Assembly: GCA_963821235.1 (NCBI GenBank)
Contig: CAWGCS010000002.1
Span: forward strand, 186,001-250,000
DNA from: CTSoil-043 sp963821235
GTDB lineage: Bacteria > Chloroflexota > Limnocylindria > Limnocylindrales > CSP1-4
Length of the DNA stretch: 64,000 bases
Reading direction: 5' to 3'
Of the stretch, positions 8,490-17,384 are shown piece after piece. A model generated the notes under the pieces. That model searched no databases. It was not told where the DNA came from and saw only the letters and a program-made list of their open reading frames with translations. Position numbers and translations under genes: made by a program. How positions within the stretch are numbered: position 1 is the first letter of the stretch; each line of letters begins with the position of its first letter.

Positions 8490-8502
8490 TTGTTCGCGGC
8501 AC
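8488..8502. repeat. Left copy of a 15-bp direct repeat bounding the sucrose cluster
   Basis: GCTTGTTCGCGGCAC occurs here, right after the kdp terminator stem, and again identically at 16797-16811, four bases after the sucrose phosphorylase stop. The two copies enclose all sugar genes from 8565 to 16793. This could be a footprint of insertion of the cluster, or chance reuse of terminator-flanking sequence. No integrase or transposase is present between them. Confidence 0.5.
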
Positions 8503-8564
8503 GACCCGCGCCGCCGGCCCCGAACAACCGAACATGATCACGAGCCGATCCCGAACGCGATCGA

Positions 8565-9515
8565 CTATGCGCGCGGGTCGCGATCGTCGTTCCTCGTCCG
8601 TCCGGTCGCGACCAGGTTGCCCCTCGCGTCAACGTCGATCTGCATTGGATCACTGAGCTCGCCGATGAACGTGCCGTCGTCGCGGTGGTTGAGAAAGGCG
8701 AGGAGTGCGGGCCGGCCGTCGCGGCCATTCACCAGCCGCCCGGAGTAGTGCCATGGGCTGCCGAGTGGCTCTGCTCGGGCGATGTCGAACGGCCCGAGCG
8801 GCGAGTCCGCTCGACACGTGTACGTTCGGCCGCCGCGCCGTAGGTCGACCGAGAAGAGCAGGTACCAACGATCCCAGACGCGGAACACCTGGGGAACCTC
8901 GAGATGAGGGAAGCGCCCGGGGCTCGCCAGCGGGGGCTCGACCGTCCACTTGGACAGGTCGATCGATCTGGCATGTCCGATCACGCCACGCCGGCGGCGC
9001 GGTCCCGACCTGCTCCGCGCCGTGATCAGGGCGTGCCATCCACGCCCGCCGGCATCGGGGAACACCCAGGGGTCGCGCCACGCCTCGTGAGGCCAGCCGG
9101 CGGCATCGAGGCGCTCGTACCAGCGCGCATCAGCCTCGATCAGCGGATTGTCGGGGTGCCGCGTCCACACACCGAGGTCAGGGGAGGTCGCCAGGCCGAT
9201 CCGCTGAATCGCGCCACCCTCGGCCGACGAAGTGCCCGTGTACAGCATGTGCCAGACACCGCTGCTCTGGACGATCGAGCCTGTCCAGGTTGCACGATCG
9301 TCCCAGGATCCCTTCGGCCCGGGAAGCAGGGCGTCTTCCAGGACTTCCCAGCTCGTGAGGTCCACGGAGACCGCGTGGCCGACGGTCGCGTGCTCGTGAC
9401 GGAGGTCCGGTTTGCCGAGTGCACGTGGCGCCTGCAGATAGAAGCAGTGGTACGCAGTGCCGGCGTCGGCGATCCAGAAGTCCCAGACCCATCGGTCTGG
9501 GAGTCGGAGCGTCAC
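8565..9515 (-). CDS. GH32-like (beta-fructosidase/levanase-type) glycoside hydrolase
   Basis: A 316-residue cytoplasmic protein without a signal peptide. It begins MTLRLPDRWVWDFWIADAGT, which supplies the first-blade Asp of the five-bladed propeller. Later blades contain WTGSIVQSSGVWHMLYTG, HEAWRDPWVFPDAGG (the RDP element), HLEVPQVFRVWDRWYLLFS and WHYSGRLVNGRDGRP. This pattern belongs to the GH32/43/68 superfamily, and the sucrose phosphorylase neighbour favours activity on fructosides. Exact substrate is unknown. The GTG at 9515 is the most upstream start in frame. It is transcribed away from the lacI gene, so the 251-bp gap with the tandem operators is probably a shared control region. Confidence 0.75.
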   Translation of the reverse strand: MTLRLPDRWVWDFWIADAGTAYHCFYLQAPRALGKPDLRHEHATVGHAVSVDLTSWEVLEDALLPGPKGSWDDRATWTGSIVQSSGVWHMLYTGTSSAEGGAIQRIGLATSPDLGVWTRHPDNPLIEADARWYERLDAAGWPHEAWRDPWVFPDAGGRGWHALITARSRSGPRRRRGVIGHARSIDLSKWTVEPPLASPGRFPHLEVPQVFRVWDRWYLLFSVDLRRGGRTYTCRADSPLGPFDIARAEPLGSPWHYSGRLVNGRDGRPALLAFLNHRDDGTFIGELSDPMQIDVDARGNLVATGRTRNDDRDPRA

Positions 9516-9738
9516 CGGCCGCTCGTCGATACGCCGGGAGATGCGGCGGATCGCCGGCCGTCAGGTGATCGCCAACCCCAGTGAGCCGTGACCGACGGCC
9601 GCCCGCTGCCGGCATGTCGGCCAGCACGCTCGGCGTTGTCACCGGGATGCGTCATCCGCAGAGCGTAGTGGACGGACGCTCCCACCAGGAGCCACCGCAC
9701 GCCTCGACGGCCGCCTCTTGACGAAGGTGTTACGTTTC

Positions 9739-9766
9739 TGTAACCGGTCTCATGTAACCGGTTTCA
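9739..9766 (+). promoter_or_regulatory. Two abutting LacI-family operators
   Basis: TGTAACCGGTCTCA (9739-9752) is directly followed by TGTAACCGGTTTCA (9753-9766), which ends at the base before the lacI TTG start. The second is a near-perfect palindrome around a central CG, the usual form of LacI/GalR-family sites. A further GTTAC half (9729-9733) faces GTAAC in the first site. Binding here would block lacI translation or transcription and could also control the divergent hydrolase gene. Protein binding is inferred. Confidence 0.65.
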
Positions 9767-10816
9767 TTGGGAGCGACGGCCATCCCCAAGAAGGCAGTGA
9801 CGATCCGGGAAGTGGCGCGACAGGCCGGGGTCAGCGTTGCCACGGTTTCGCGTGCCCTGAACGGCAAGGACATCGTCAGTCCACGGACCCGCGACCGAAT
9901 CCTGACCGTCATGGACGAGCTTGGCTTCAGGCCGAGCCCGGCCGCCCGACGGCTCAGCCTTGGCCGAACCCTGACCGTCGGCGTGGTGGTGTCGTTCCTG
10001 ACCCGTCCCCAGGCGGCCGAGCGGCTTCGTGGCGTCGACGCCGTCCTGGCCGACAGCGAGTTCGACCTCGTCATCTACAACGTCGAGTCGGTCCAGAAGC
10101 GCGATCACTACCTGGGTTCGCTTGCCCAGTCGCAGCGAACCGACGGCCTGCTCGTGATGTCGTTGCCACCTCCGGCCGAAACCGCGCCGCTGCTCACCCG
10201 AGCGCCGGTCCCGGTCGTCTTCATCGACGTCCACACCCCCTCGATCGCCGACATGCCCCGCGTCGTCGGTGACGACGTGGCCGGAGGCTCCCTGGCCGCT
10301 CGCCACCTGCTGGACCTCGGGCACACGGCGATCGCCTTCGTCGGGGACGCCCTCGAGAATCCCTTCGGGTTCACCTCGAGCCGCGACCGAGAGAAGGGCC
10401 TTGCCGGCGAGCTCGCCAGGGCCGGCGTCACCATCCCGGCCGAGTGGGTCGGCCACGGCGCGCACGGTCGATACGAGGCGCGCGACCTCGCCTACCGAAT
10501 GCTGACCGGTGAGCAGCGGCCGACGGCCATCGCTGCGGCCAGCGACACGCAGGCGCTCGGCGTGATCGCCGCGGCCCGCGAGATCGGCCTCCACGTGCCG
10601 GACGACCTGTCGGTCATCGGGTACGACGATATCGAGGCGGCCGACTACGTCGGACTCACGACCGTTCGCCAGCAACTCTTCGAGTCTGGTCGACGCGGCG
10701 CAGAGATCCTGCTCTCCGAGATCGAGAGCCGGTCCGAGGAGCCGCCGATCGCCAGGTTGACCCCAGAGCTGGTGGTCCGCGCGACCACGGCGCCTCCGAA
10801 GGAGGGCCGTGGATGA
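9767..10816 (+). CDS. LacI-family transcriptional regulator of the sugar cluster
   Basis: A 349-residue LacI/GalR protein. The N-terminal helix-turn-helix reads VTIREVARQAGVSVATVSRA, followed by the hinge helix with PSPAARRLSLGRT and a periplasmic-binding-protein-like effector domain ending in YDDIEAADYVGLTTVRQ. The DNA-contact residues VSVATVSRA match the family consensus for operators with a central CG, like the tandem sites just upstream. The start is TTG at 9767 or GTG at 9797; the shorter form still contains the whole helix-turn-helix. It is followed after 53 bases by the ABC binding protein and probably responds to sucrose or a fructoside, which is inference. Confidence 0.9.
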   Translation: MGATAIPKKAVTIREVARQAGVSVATVSRALNGKDIVSPRTRDRILTVMDELGFRPSPAARRLSLGRTLTVGVVVSFLTRPQAAERLRGVDAVLADSEFDLVIYNVESVQKRDHYLGSLAQSQRTDGLLVMSLPPPAETAPLLTRAPVPVVFIDVHTPSIADMPRVVGDDVAGGSLAARHLLDLGHTAIAFVGDALENPFGFTSSRDREKGLAGELARAGVTIPAEWVGHGAHGRYEARDLAYRMLTGEQRPTAIAAASDTQALGVIAAAREIGLHVPDDLSVIGYDDIEAADYVGLTTVRQQLFESGRRGAEILLSEIESRSEEPPIARLTPELVVRATTAPPKEGRG

Positions 10817-10869
10817 GGGCCGCGGGCGCGATCCCCAATCGGCAGTAGCTCCGAAGAGGAGGAGGCTTC

Positions 10870-12291
10870 ATGGTCAGCACCGACATCACTGGTCGCCGCG
10901 CGGCATCCCTGGCCGCCCGGCTGGCCGTGATCATGCTCATGATGAGCATGGTCGCCGCCTGCGCCTCGCCCGGGGCGGTGACCCCGTCGCCGACGCCGGC
11001 AGCAACCGCCACCGCCGAGGCACCGTCCGCCAGCGCTCCCGAGCCGTCCGCCAGCACGGCGACGGGGCCAAGCTGCGGGACGGACAAGGTCGTTCTCAAT
11101 GCCTACTTCGAGACCGGCTTCGACCTGCCGTTCAAGCTGTCCGAAGAGTTCACCAAGCAGTTCCCGAACGTGACCTGGGACATCAAGCAGGACCAGTTCA
11201 CCAACCTCATGACGGCCACGCCTCGACTGCTCTCGGGTGACAACCCGCCGGACCTGATCCGGCTGCCGTCGATGGTCTCGCTCGTCAAGGACGGACTGCT
11301 CAAGAACCTTGACGAGTACGTCACTGCGTTCGGCTGGGACAAGTTCCCGGCGGCTCAGCTCGTCCAGAACCGTGTCGCCAGCGACGGGACACGCGGATCC
11401 GGCTCGCTCTATGCGGCTGGCCTCAACTACAGCCTCACCGGCGTCTTCTACAACAAGAAGCTCGCCCAGCAGATCGGCATGTCTGAGGCGCCGAAGACGG
11501 TCGCCGAGTTCGAGGACCTGCTCGCCAAGGCGAAGTCGGCAGGGCTGCAGCCCATCATGCAGTGGAATGCGACCGCCAGCGGTGGCGGGCTCGCGTTCCC
11601 GCTGCAGAACCTGATGGCAGCCTATGGTCCCACCGAGCCGATCAACGACTGGATCTTCCAGAAGCAGGGTGCGACGATCGACACGCCGACGAATCTGACG
11701 GCGGCCCAGCACCTCCAGCAGTGGATCGAGGCCGGGTACTTCCCGAAGGACGCCAACGCGATCGAGTACACCGACGCCAACGCGCGCTTCGGCAAGGGCG
11801 AAGGCGTGTTCATGTTCAATGGCGACTGGCAGAACGCCACCTATGACAAAGATCAACCCGGCAACGTCGGGTTCTTCGTGTTCCCGCCCGGTGACGCCGG
11901 CGGGAAGCTCGCCGCGATGTCCGCGCCGCTGACGTACGGGATCGCAACGAACGCGAAGAACGCCGACTGCGCGGCGTTCTTCCTCAACTGGGTCGCCACG
12001 AATGCCAAGGCTCGCGAGATCGATGTCGCCGTCGGCGGCTCGAACCCGGGCGGGCCGACGGACCTGCCGGTCCCGCAGGGGACGGCCGGCTCCGTGACCA
12101 ACGAGACGCTGGCCGCCGGCGCCGACGTCGCGAAGGACAATGGCGCGATGGACTTCATCGCCAACGCGACGGGGTCGATCTTCGCCCAGGGCTGGACGCC
12201 TGAGCTCCAGAAGATGATCGGAGGCAAGCAGGACGCCGCCGGTCTTCTCAAGGCCGTCCAGGCCGAGTACGAGAAGGAGCTCAGCCGGTGA
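10870..12291 (+). CDS. ABC transporter sugar-binding lipoprotein
   Basis: A 473-residue solute-binding protein of the family 1 type. The signal peptide ends in the lipobox VAAC with the lipidated Cys31, followed by a Pro/Thr/Ala/Ser linker (residues 32-65). The mature fold includes FSSLtype segments such as LSGDNPPDLIRLPSMVSLVK, YAAGLNYSLTGVFYNKKLAQ and GEGVFMFNGDWQNATYD. A strong ribosome-binding site (AGGAGGAGG, 10857-10865) precedes the ATG. The stop overlaps the first permease start (GTGA). Given the sucrose phosphorylase downstream, sucrose or a related oligosaccharide is the likely ligand. No ATP-binding subunit is encoded nearby. Confidence 0.9.
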   Translation: MVSTDITGRRAASLAARLAVIMLMMSMVAACASPGAVTPSPTPAATATAEAPSASAPEPSASTATGPSCGTDKVVLNAYFETGFDLPFKLSEEFTKQFPNVTWDIKQDQFTNLMTATPRLLSGDNPPDLIRLPSMVSLVKDGLLKNLDEYVTAFGWDKFPAAQLVQNRVASDGTRGSGSLYAAGLNYSLTGVFYNKKLAQQIGMSEAPKTVAEFEDLLAKAKSAGLQPIMQWNATASGGGLAFPLQNLMAAYGPTEPINDWIFQKQGATIDTPTNLTAAQHLQQWIEAGYFPKDANAIEYTDANARFGKGEGVFMFNGDWQNATYDKDQPGNVGFFVFPPGDAGGKLAAMSAPLTYGIATNAKNADCAAFFLNWVATNAKAREIDVAVGGSNPGGPTDLPVPQGTAGSVTNETLAAGADVAKDNGAMDFIANATGSIFAQGWTPELQKMIGGKQDAAGLLKAVQAEYEKELSR

Positions 12292-13262
12292 TTCCTGCCG
12301 CCGACGAGGCCCGCTCGGGCCGGGCGATCGCTGGATCGCCCGGCCCGGACGCTCATCGGCGGCAGGCTCGGCGGATCCCCTGGAGGCAGGGGATCCGCCG
12401 ACGCACCTGGGCCGGCTGGCTGTTCGTGGCCCCGGCCCTCGTCATGTATGGACTGTTCGTTCTGCAGCCGCTCGCCCTCACGGTGCAGTACTCGTTCTAT
12501 CGCTGGGATGGCGTCGGCCCGGCGACCTGGGTCGGGTTGAACAACTACGTCGCCGTCCTGAGCGAGCCGCGCCTCGTCGAGACCCTCTTCAACGCGTTCC
12601 GGCTCGTCCTGTTCTTCAGCCTCGTTCCCGTCGGGCTGGGACTCGTCACCGCGAGCGTCATCCAGCGGGTCGCGACCGGTCCCCTGGGCACGATCTCCCG
12701 GACCGTCCTGTTCCTTCCCCAGGTCATTCCGCTGGTCGCCGCCGGCATCATCTGGGGCCGGCTGCTGTCGCTCCCCGGCCTCGTCAACCAGGTCCTGACG
12801 ACCGTCGGCCTGGGCGATGTCACCCGTGCCTGGCTCGGCGACTTCGACACCGCCCTGCCGGCCGTCGGCATCATCGGGATCTGGGTCCTCCTTGGCTTCT
12901 GCACGGTCCTGCTGCTCACCGGCATGACCAAGATCGAGGCGGCGCTCTACGAGTCCGCCCGTCTCGACGGCGCCGGCTGGTTCCAGGAGTTCCGGGCCAT
13001 CACCGTGCCGAGCCTCCGCAATGAGATCGGCGTGTGCATCACGGTCACGGTCATCGCCGCTCTCGCCGCGTTCGACATCGTCTACGTGTCGACTGGTGGG
13101 GGCCCGGGTGGTGCGACGGCCGTTCCCGGCATCCAGATCTACATCCTCGCCTTCCTCGAGCGACAGGTCGGCATCGCCTCCGCCCTGGCCGTCGTCCTCG
13201 TCGTCCTCGTCCTGCTGGTGATCCTCCCGATCCAGCGACTGAGTCGGGACAGTGCCCAATGA
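12288..13262 (+). CDS. ABC sugar transporter permease (MalF/UgpA type)
   Basis: A 324-residue membrane protein. A polar, Arg-rich N-terminal region of about 40 residues precedes six predicted helices. The EAA loop that docks the ATPase reads EAALYESARLDGAGWFQEF and is followed by ITVPSLR. The GTG start overlaps the binding-protein stop and the ATGA at 13259 overlaps the next permease, so translation is coupled. It forms the transmembrane channel together with the protein at 13259-14083. A partner ATPase of the MsmK type must come from elsewhere in the genome. Confidence 0.9.
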   Translation: MIPAADEARSGRAIAGSPGPDAHRRQARRIPWRQGIRRRTWAGWLFVAPALVMYGLFVLQPLALTVQYSFYRWDGVGPATWVGLNNYVAVLSEPRLVETLFNAFRLVLFFSLVPVGLGLVTASVIQRVATGPLGTISRTVLFLPQVIPLVAAGIIWGRLLSLPGLVNQVLTTVGLGDVTRAWLGDFDTALPAVGIIGIWVLLGFCTVLLLTGMTKIEAALYESARLDGAGWFQEFRAITVPSLRNEIGVCITVTVIAALAAFDIVYVSTGGGPGGATAVPGIQIYILAFLERQVGIASALAVVLVVLVLLVILPIQRLSRDSAQ

Positions 13263-14083
13263 AGGTGGCCCGGCAGGAGCTCTACGCGGGTCGCGCCTTG
13301 CTCCTGGCGCTGATCGCGATCACGATCCTGCCCTTCCTGAGCATCTTCACCACGGCGCTGCACCCGTCGGGAGCTGTTCCGAGCGGGCTCTCCTGGCCCG
13401 CCGAGCCCCAATGGGGCAACTTCGTGAAGGCGTTCCAGGACGCGAACATGAGCGCCTACCTCGCCTCCAGCGTCTTCATCGTGCTGGCGGTCGTTCCCGT
13501 GTCTCTCGTCATCTCGACCATGGCCGGGTTCGCGATCGGCTTGCTGCGCATCCCGGGCGCTCGCTTCCTGGCCCTGCTGTTCATCTTCGGGCTGACCCTG
13601 CCCTTCGAGGGCATCATCACGCCCCTCTACTTCCTCGCCCGGCAGATGGGCATCCTCAACACGCGCGTGGCGATCGTGCTGCCCCTCATCGGGCTGTTCA
13701 TGCCGTTCGCCGTCTTCTGGATGCGCGCCCACTTCGTGAACATGCCGAGTGAGATCTCCGAGGCGGCCACGGTCGACGGTGCGAGCACCTGGGATCTGTT
13801 CTGGACCATCCACGTGCCGCTCGCCCGGGCGCCGATCGCGTCGCTCGGGATTCTCATGTCGGTCTGGACTTGGAACAACTTCCTGCTCGCCCTCGTCCTC
13901 GTGGAGGACCCGACGCAGCGCACCATGGCGGGGGCCCTCGGCGCGTTCCAGGGCCACTACGCGACCGACATCCCGCTGCTGTGCGCGGGGACGATCCTGA
14001 TCCTCCTCCCGACGCTGGTCGTCTTCATCCTCTTCCAGCGCCAGCTGATCGCCGCGCTGCTCCAGGGGTCGGTGAAGGGATGA
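13259..14083 (+). CDS. ABC sugar transporter permease (MalG/UgpE type)
   Basis: A 274-residue partner permease with six predicted helices. The EAA loop is SEISEAATVDGASTWDLFWT followed by IHVPLARAP. It begins at an ATG overlapping the preceding stop and ends overlapping the serine hydrolase start (ATGA at 14080). Length and topology are normal for MalG-like subunits. An upstream in-frame extension exists but would lie inside the first permease gene and is rejected. Confidence 0.9.
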   Translation: MKVARQELYAGRALLLALIAITILPFLSIFTTALHPSGAVPSGLSWPAEPQWGNFVKAFQDANMSAYLASSVFIVLAVVPVSLVISTMAGFAIGLLRIPGARFLALLFIFGLTLPFEGIITPLYFLARQMGILNTRVAIVLPLIGLFMPFAVFWMRAHFVNMPSEISEAATVDGASTWDLFWTIHVPLARAPIASLGILMSVWTWNNFLLALVLVEDPTQRTMAGALGAFQGHYATDIPLLCAGTILILLPTLVVFILFQRQLIAALLQGSVKG

Positions 14084-15318
14084 GGACCAGGGCAGCGGCG
14101 ACCTCCGACGACCTGACGGTCGCCGACGAGATCCAGCTTGACGATGGCCGCCGGATCCACGCGACCGTGGAGGACGGCTACGGGCCGGTCGTGGACGCCT
14201 TCGTCGCCAACTTCGTCGAGCGCCACGACCTCGGCGCCGGCTGCGCCGTGTACGTCGACGGGCGACGAGTCGTCGACCTGTGGGGAGGGATCGCCGATTC
14301 ACGCAGCGCCAGGGCGTGGGAGCACGACACGGCGGCCGTGATCTTCTCCTGCACGAAGGGGATCCTGGCGATCTGCGCGTACCAGCTGGTGCAGGACGGA
14401 CGGCTCGACCTCGACGCTCCGGTCGCCCGCTACTGGCCAGCGTTCGATGGTCAGGGCAAGGCCGGCATCACCGTCCGTGATGCGATGTCTCATCGGGCAG
14501 GCCTGGCCGCGCTCGACATCGATCTGACCCGGGCTGACGTGCTGGCCTGGGATCCGGTCCTCCGCGCGATCGAGGCGCAGCGCCCGACCCATCCGCCGTA
14601 CGCTGGGCACCTCTACCACGCCATGACCTACGGTTGGCTGCTTGGAGAGGTCATCCACCGGGTTGGAGGCGTGATGCCAGGTCAGTTCTTCCGTCGGGCC
14701 ATCGGCGAGCGTCTCGGGCTCGGCACGTGGATCGGTCTTCCCGACGATGCACGGGCTTCGGTCGCCTGGATGGAGCCTCCGCTCCCGGACGAGGATTCGG
14801 ACGCCGCGCGCGAGAGCAGCAGGTTGGCCACTGACAACGCGATCGTCGGTCGAAGCCTGTCGATGGGCGGTGCGTTCGCGTTCCCGGCCGACCATGGGGT
14901 CGTCACCTTCAATGACCCGGAGATCCAGCTGGCCGAGATCCCCGCCGCGAACGGGATCAGCACCGCCGAATCCCTGGCCCGGCTGTACGCGGCGTGCGTT
15001 TCGGAGGTGGATGGGCCGGCGATCCTGTCGCGGACGACCATCGACGATGCCCTTCGGGTCCGGGCGACGGGTCCCCAGCTGTCAGGCATGCCGGACGACG
15101 GGGCCCGGTGGGGCACCGGCTTCCAGTTGTCCTCGCCGCCGTCGCAACCGATGCTCGGGCCGGCGAGCTTCGGCCACGCCGGCGCGGGCGGGCAGCTCGG
15201 GTTCGCCGATGACCAACACCGACTCGGGTTCGCCTACCTGAGCAACCAGATGGGCGGCTACGGGGACGCACGGGCGCGCGAGCTGACGCTTGCCCTCCGT
15301 GCCGTGCTCGGCGACTGA
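14080..15318 (+). CDS. Serine hydrolase of the beta-lactamase/EstB family
   Basis: A 412-residue penicillin-binding-protein-like hydrolase. The nucleophile motif SxxK is S90-C-T-K93 in IFSCTKGILAICAYQL. A Tyr-containing second motif lies in LYHAMTYGWLLGEVIHR, and the C-terminal strand motif is FGHAGAGGQLGFADD. There is no signal peptide, so it is probably cytoplasmic and more likely an esterase than an antibiotic-resistance enzyme. It is translationally coupled to the second permease (ATGA), which ties it to the sugar operon. Removing acyl groups from imported sugars is a reasonable but unproven role. Confidence 0.8.
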   Translation: MRTRAAATSDDLTVADEIQLDDGRRIHATVEDGYGPVVDAFVANFVERHDLGAGCAVYVDGRRVVDLWGGIADSRSARAWEHDTAAVIFSCTKGILAICAYQLVQDGRLDLDAPVARYWPAFDGQGKAGITVRDAMSHRAGLAALDIDLTRADVLAWDPVLRAIEAQRPTHPPYAGHLYHAMTYGWLLGEVIHRVGGVMPGQFFRRAIGERLGLGTWIGLPDDARASVAWMEPPLPDEDSDAARESSRLATDNAIVGRSLSMGGAFAFPADHGVVTFNDPEIQLAEIPAANGISTAESLARLYAACVSEVDGPAILSRTTIDDALRVRATGPQLSGMPDDGARWGTGFQLSSPPSQPMLGPASFGHAGAGGQLGFADDQHRLGFAYLSNQMGGYGDARARELTLALRAVLGD

Positions 15319-15335
15319 CCGGGCGGGAGCACGAC

Positions 15336-16793
15336 ATGCGACCGGGCGGCATTCCGCCTCGACCCCAGCTGCTCACCTATCCGGATTCGCTTGGAGGTGG
15401 GCTGCGGCCCTTGGCGGCCCTTCTCGAGGGGTCATTGGCTGGACTGTTCAGGGGCGTCCACGTGCTGCCGCCATTTCCCTCCTCGGGTGATCGCGGCTTC
15501 GCGCCGTTGACCTACTACAACATCGACCCCAGGTTCGGGGGTTGGGAGGACGTCCGGCGGATCGGTGAGCGTTACGACGTGATGCTCGACTTGATGATCA
15601 ATCACATCTCGCGGCAGAGCCCGGAGTTCCAGGACTTCGAGCATCGCGGCCGGCGATCGCCGTATGCGGACCTGTTCATCACCGTCGACAAGATCTGGCC
15701 CGACGGCCGTCCGCCACGTGCGGACGTCGACCTGATCTTCCTTCGGAAGCCCGACTCGCCGTTCACGACGATTACGATCCGCGAAACCGGTGAACAGGAA
15801 CAAGTGTGGACCTCGTTCGGAAGCGCCGACTGGTCGGAGCAGGTCGACCTCGACGTCACCTCGCAGGCGACACGGGCCCTCATCACCGACTGGCTCCGCT
15901 CCTTTGCATCACGGCGAGTTCGGATCGTCCGGCTCGACGCCGTCGGCTATGTCGTGAAGAAGCCCGGCACAAGCTGCTTCATGGTCGAACCCGAGATCTA
16001 CGAGTTCCTGAGCTGGGTGACCGAGGAAGCTGCGTCCTGCGGGCTGACCGTCCTGCCCGAGGTTCATGACACGTACGCCACCCACCAACGTCTCTCCGAG
16101 CACAGCATGTGGACGTACGACTTCGTGCTTCCCGGACTCGTCCTCCATGCGCTCGGGACCGGCGATGCGCGGCGACTCGCCGACCACCTGGCCGGCATGC
16201 CGGACCGCGTGTTCACGACCCTCGACTGCCACGACGGCATCCCGGTCCGGCCGGACCTCGACGGGATCCTGGCCCCGGCCGAGATGCTCGCCCTCGCCAC
16301 GCGTGTCGAGGAGCGCGGAGGGAATGTCAACCGGATCCTCTCCTCCACCCACGCTGAGGCCGGGGACGTCCACCAGCTCAACTGCACGTACTTCTCGGCG
16401 CTCGACTGCGATGACGACCGGTATCTCGCGGCCCGAGCCATCCAGCTGTTTGCGCGGGGCGTGCCGCAGCTCTACTACGTCGGTCTCCTGGCCGGGGCGA
16501 ACGACCGGATAGCGATGGAGCAGACGGGCGAGGGGCGGGCCATCAACCGTCACGACTACACGTCGGCGGAGATCGACCACGCGCTCGCCCGCCCGGTCGT
16601 GCAGCGGCTGCTCGAGCTGATCCGGTTGCGCAACAGCCATCCGGCCTTCGAGGGGACCCTCGAGGTGGAGCTGACCGGCCACGCCCAACTCCGACTCTCT
16701 TGGCGAGCGGCATCCTCGTCCTGCTCGCTCGACGTCGACGTCTCGACCGGCCGTCTCAGCGTGGACGACGGTCCCCGGGCACCGCGGCGCTGA
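15336..16793 (+). CDS. Sucrose phosphorylase (GH13_18)
   Basis: A 485-residue alpha-amylase-superfamily enzyme of normal sucrose phosphorylase length. The barrel begins YPDSLGGGLRPLAALLEG, and VHVLPPFPSSGDRGFAPLTY is diagnostic of the subfamily. Catalytic residues are nucleophile D201 (VRLDAVGYVVKKPGT), acid/base E242 (VLPEVHDTYA) and stabilising D300 (TLDCHDGI). It converts sucrose and phosphate to glucose 1-phosphate and fructose in the cytoplasm. Related subfamily members act on sucrose 6'-phosphate or glucosylglycerate, so the acceptor is not fully fixed. It is the last gene of the sugar operon, 17 bases after the serine hydrolase, with GGGCGGGAG as ribosome-binding site. Confidence 0.9.
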   Translation: MRPGGIPPRPQLLTYPDSLGGGLRPLAALLEGSLAGLFRGVHVLPPFPSSGDRGFAPLTYYNIDPRFGGWEDVRRIGERYDVMLDLMINHISRQSPEFQDFEHRGRRSPYADLFITVDKIWPDGRPPRADVDLIFLRKPDSPFTTITIRETGEQEQVWTSFGSADWSEQVDLDVTSQATRALITDWLRSFASRRVRIVRLDAVGYVVKKPGTSCFMVEPEIYEFLSWVTEEAASCGLTVLPEVHDTYATHQRLSEHSMWTYDFVLPGLVLHALGTGDARRLADHLAGMPDRVFTTLDCHDGIPVRPDLDGILAPAEMLALATRVEERGGNVNRILSSTHAEAGDVHQLNCTYFSALDCDDDRYLAARAIQLFARGVPQLYYVGLLAGANDRIAMEQTGEGRAINRHDYTSAEIDHALARPVVQRLLELIRLRNSHPAFEGTLEVELTGHAQLRLSWRAASSSCSLDVDVSTGRLSVDDGPRAPRR

Positions 16794-16796
16794 GGG

Positions 16797-16811
16797 GCTT
16801 GTTCGCGGCAC
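16797..16811. repeat. Right copy of the 15-bp direct repeat bounding the sucrose cluster
   Basis: Identical to 8488-8502 and four bases after the end of the sucrose phosphorylase gene. Flanking bases beyond the 15-bp match differ between copies. Confidence 0.5.
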
Positions 16812-16913
16812 CACCAGGCGAAGGTCGCGGTCCGGCCCCCGGCGCGCCGGCTCCCGGTGGCCGCGCGGCTGACGAGAAGGTTCTTGATCGCGGTCCGCAG
16901 GACAGGCTGATGC

Positions 16914-17384
16914 CTAGTCAGACCGCCGCTTCGGCCGTTCGTCCTCGCCCGGTCGTGACCTTCGAGGCCAGCGGAACCTGATCAGGCCTGACCTGATCAG
17001 GCCTGACTGGTGTCGAAGACTCGGGGGTACGACCCGTTTGGGGGTGTTGAACAGGATCACGGTCACCATGAGCCCCAGGCAGGTGAAGAAGACGAGCATC
17101 CCGGCCAGCCACACGTAGGCGAAGACGGCGGGAAGGATCGGGGCTTCGGCGGCCTTGAACAGCGTGGCCGCGAACCCGGCGACCCACAAGCCTGTTGCCC
17201 CGACGACCCCAAGCGGATTGGCGCGCAGGAATCCCTGGAGCGATCCCTCGCCCCAGACCCAGAGCGGCCTGAGGCTGCGCTCGAGCGCCGGGAGGCCCTG
17301 GCCGCTCCACGTCCTGGGCAGCGTCGAGAGTGCCACCACGTCGATGACGCCCAACACACCGAGGAGTACCAGCATTCCGATCAT
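16914..17384 (-). CDS. Small membrane protein of unknown function
   Basis: From the ATG at 17384 this gives about 156 residues with three hydrophobic segments: MIGMLVLLGVLGVIDVVALS, GVVGATGLWVAGFAATLF and FAYVWLAGMLVFFTCLGLMV. A basic C-terminal tail follows. The tail contains a duplicated SGLIR pentapeptide from a 15-bp tandem duplication at 16977-17006 (unit CCTGATCAGGCCTGA). The frame is open up to 17579, and ATGs at 17432 and 17477 are alternatives. No family was recognised. Codon use supports coding, but the start and even the gene itself are uncertain. Confidence 0.45.
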   Translation of the reverse strand: MIGMLVLLGVLGVIDVVALSTLPRTWSGQGLPALERSLRPLWVWGEGSLQGFLRANPLGVVGATGLWVAGFAATLFKAAEAPILPAVFAYVWLAGMLVFFTCLGLMVTVILFNTPKRVVPPSLRHQSGLIRSGLIRFRWPRRSRPGEDERPKRRSD

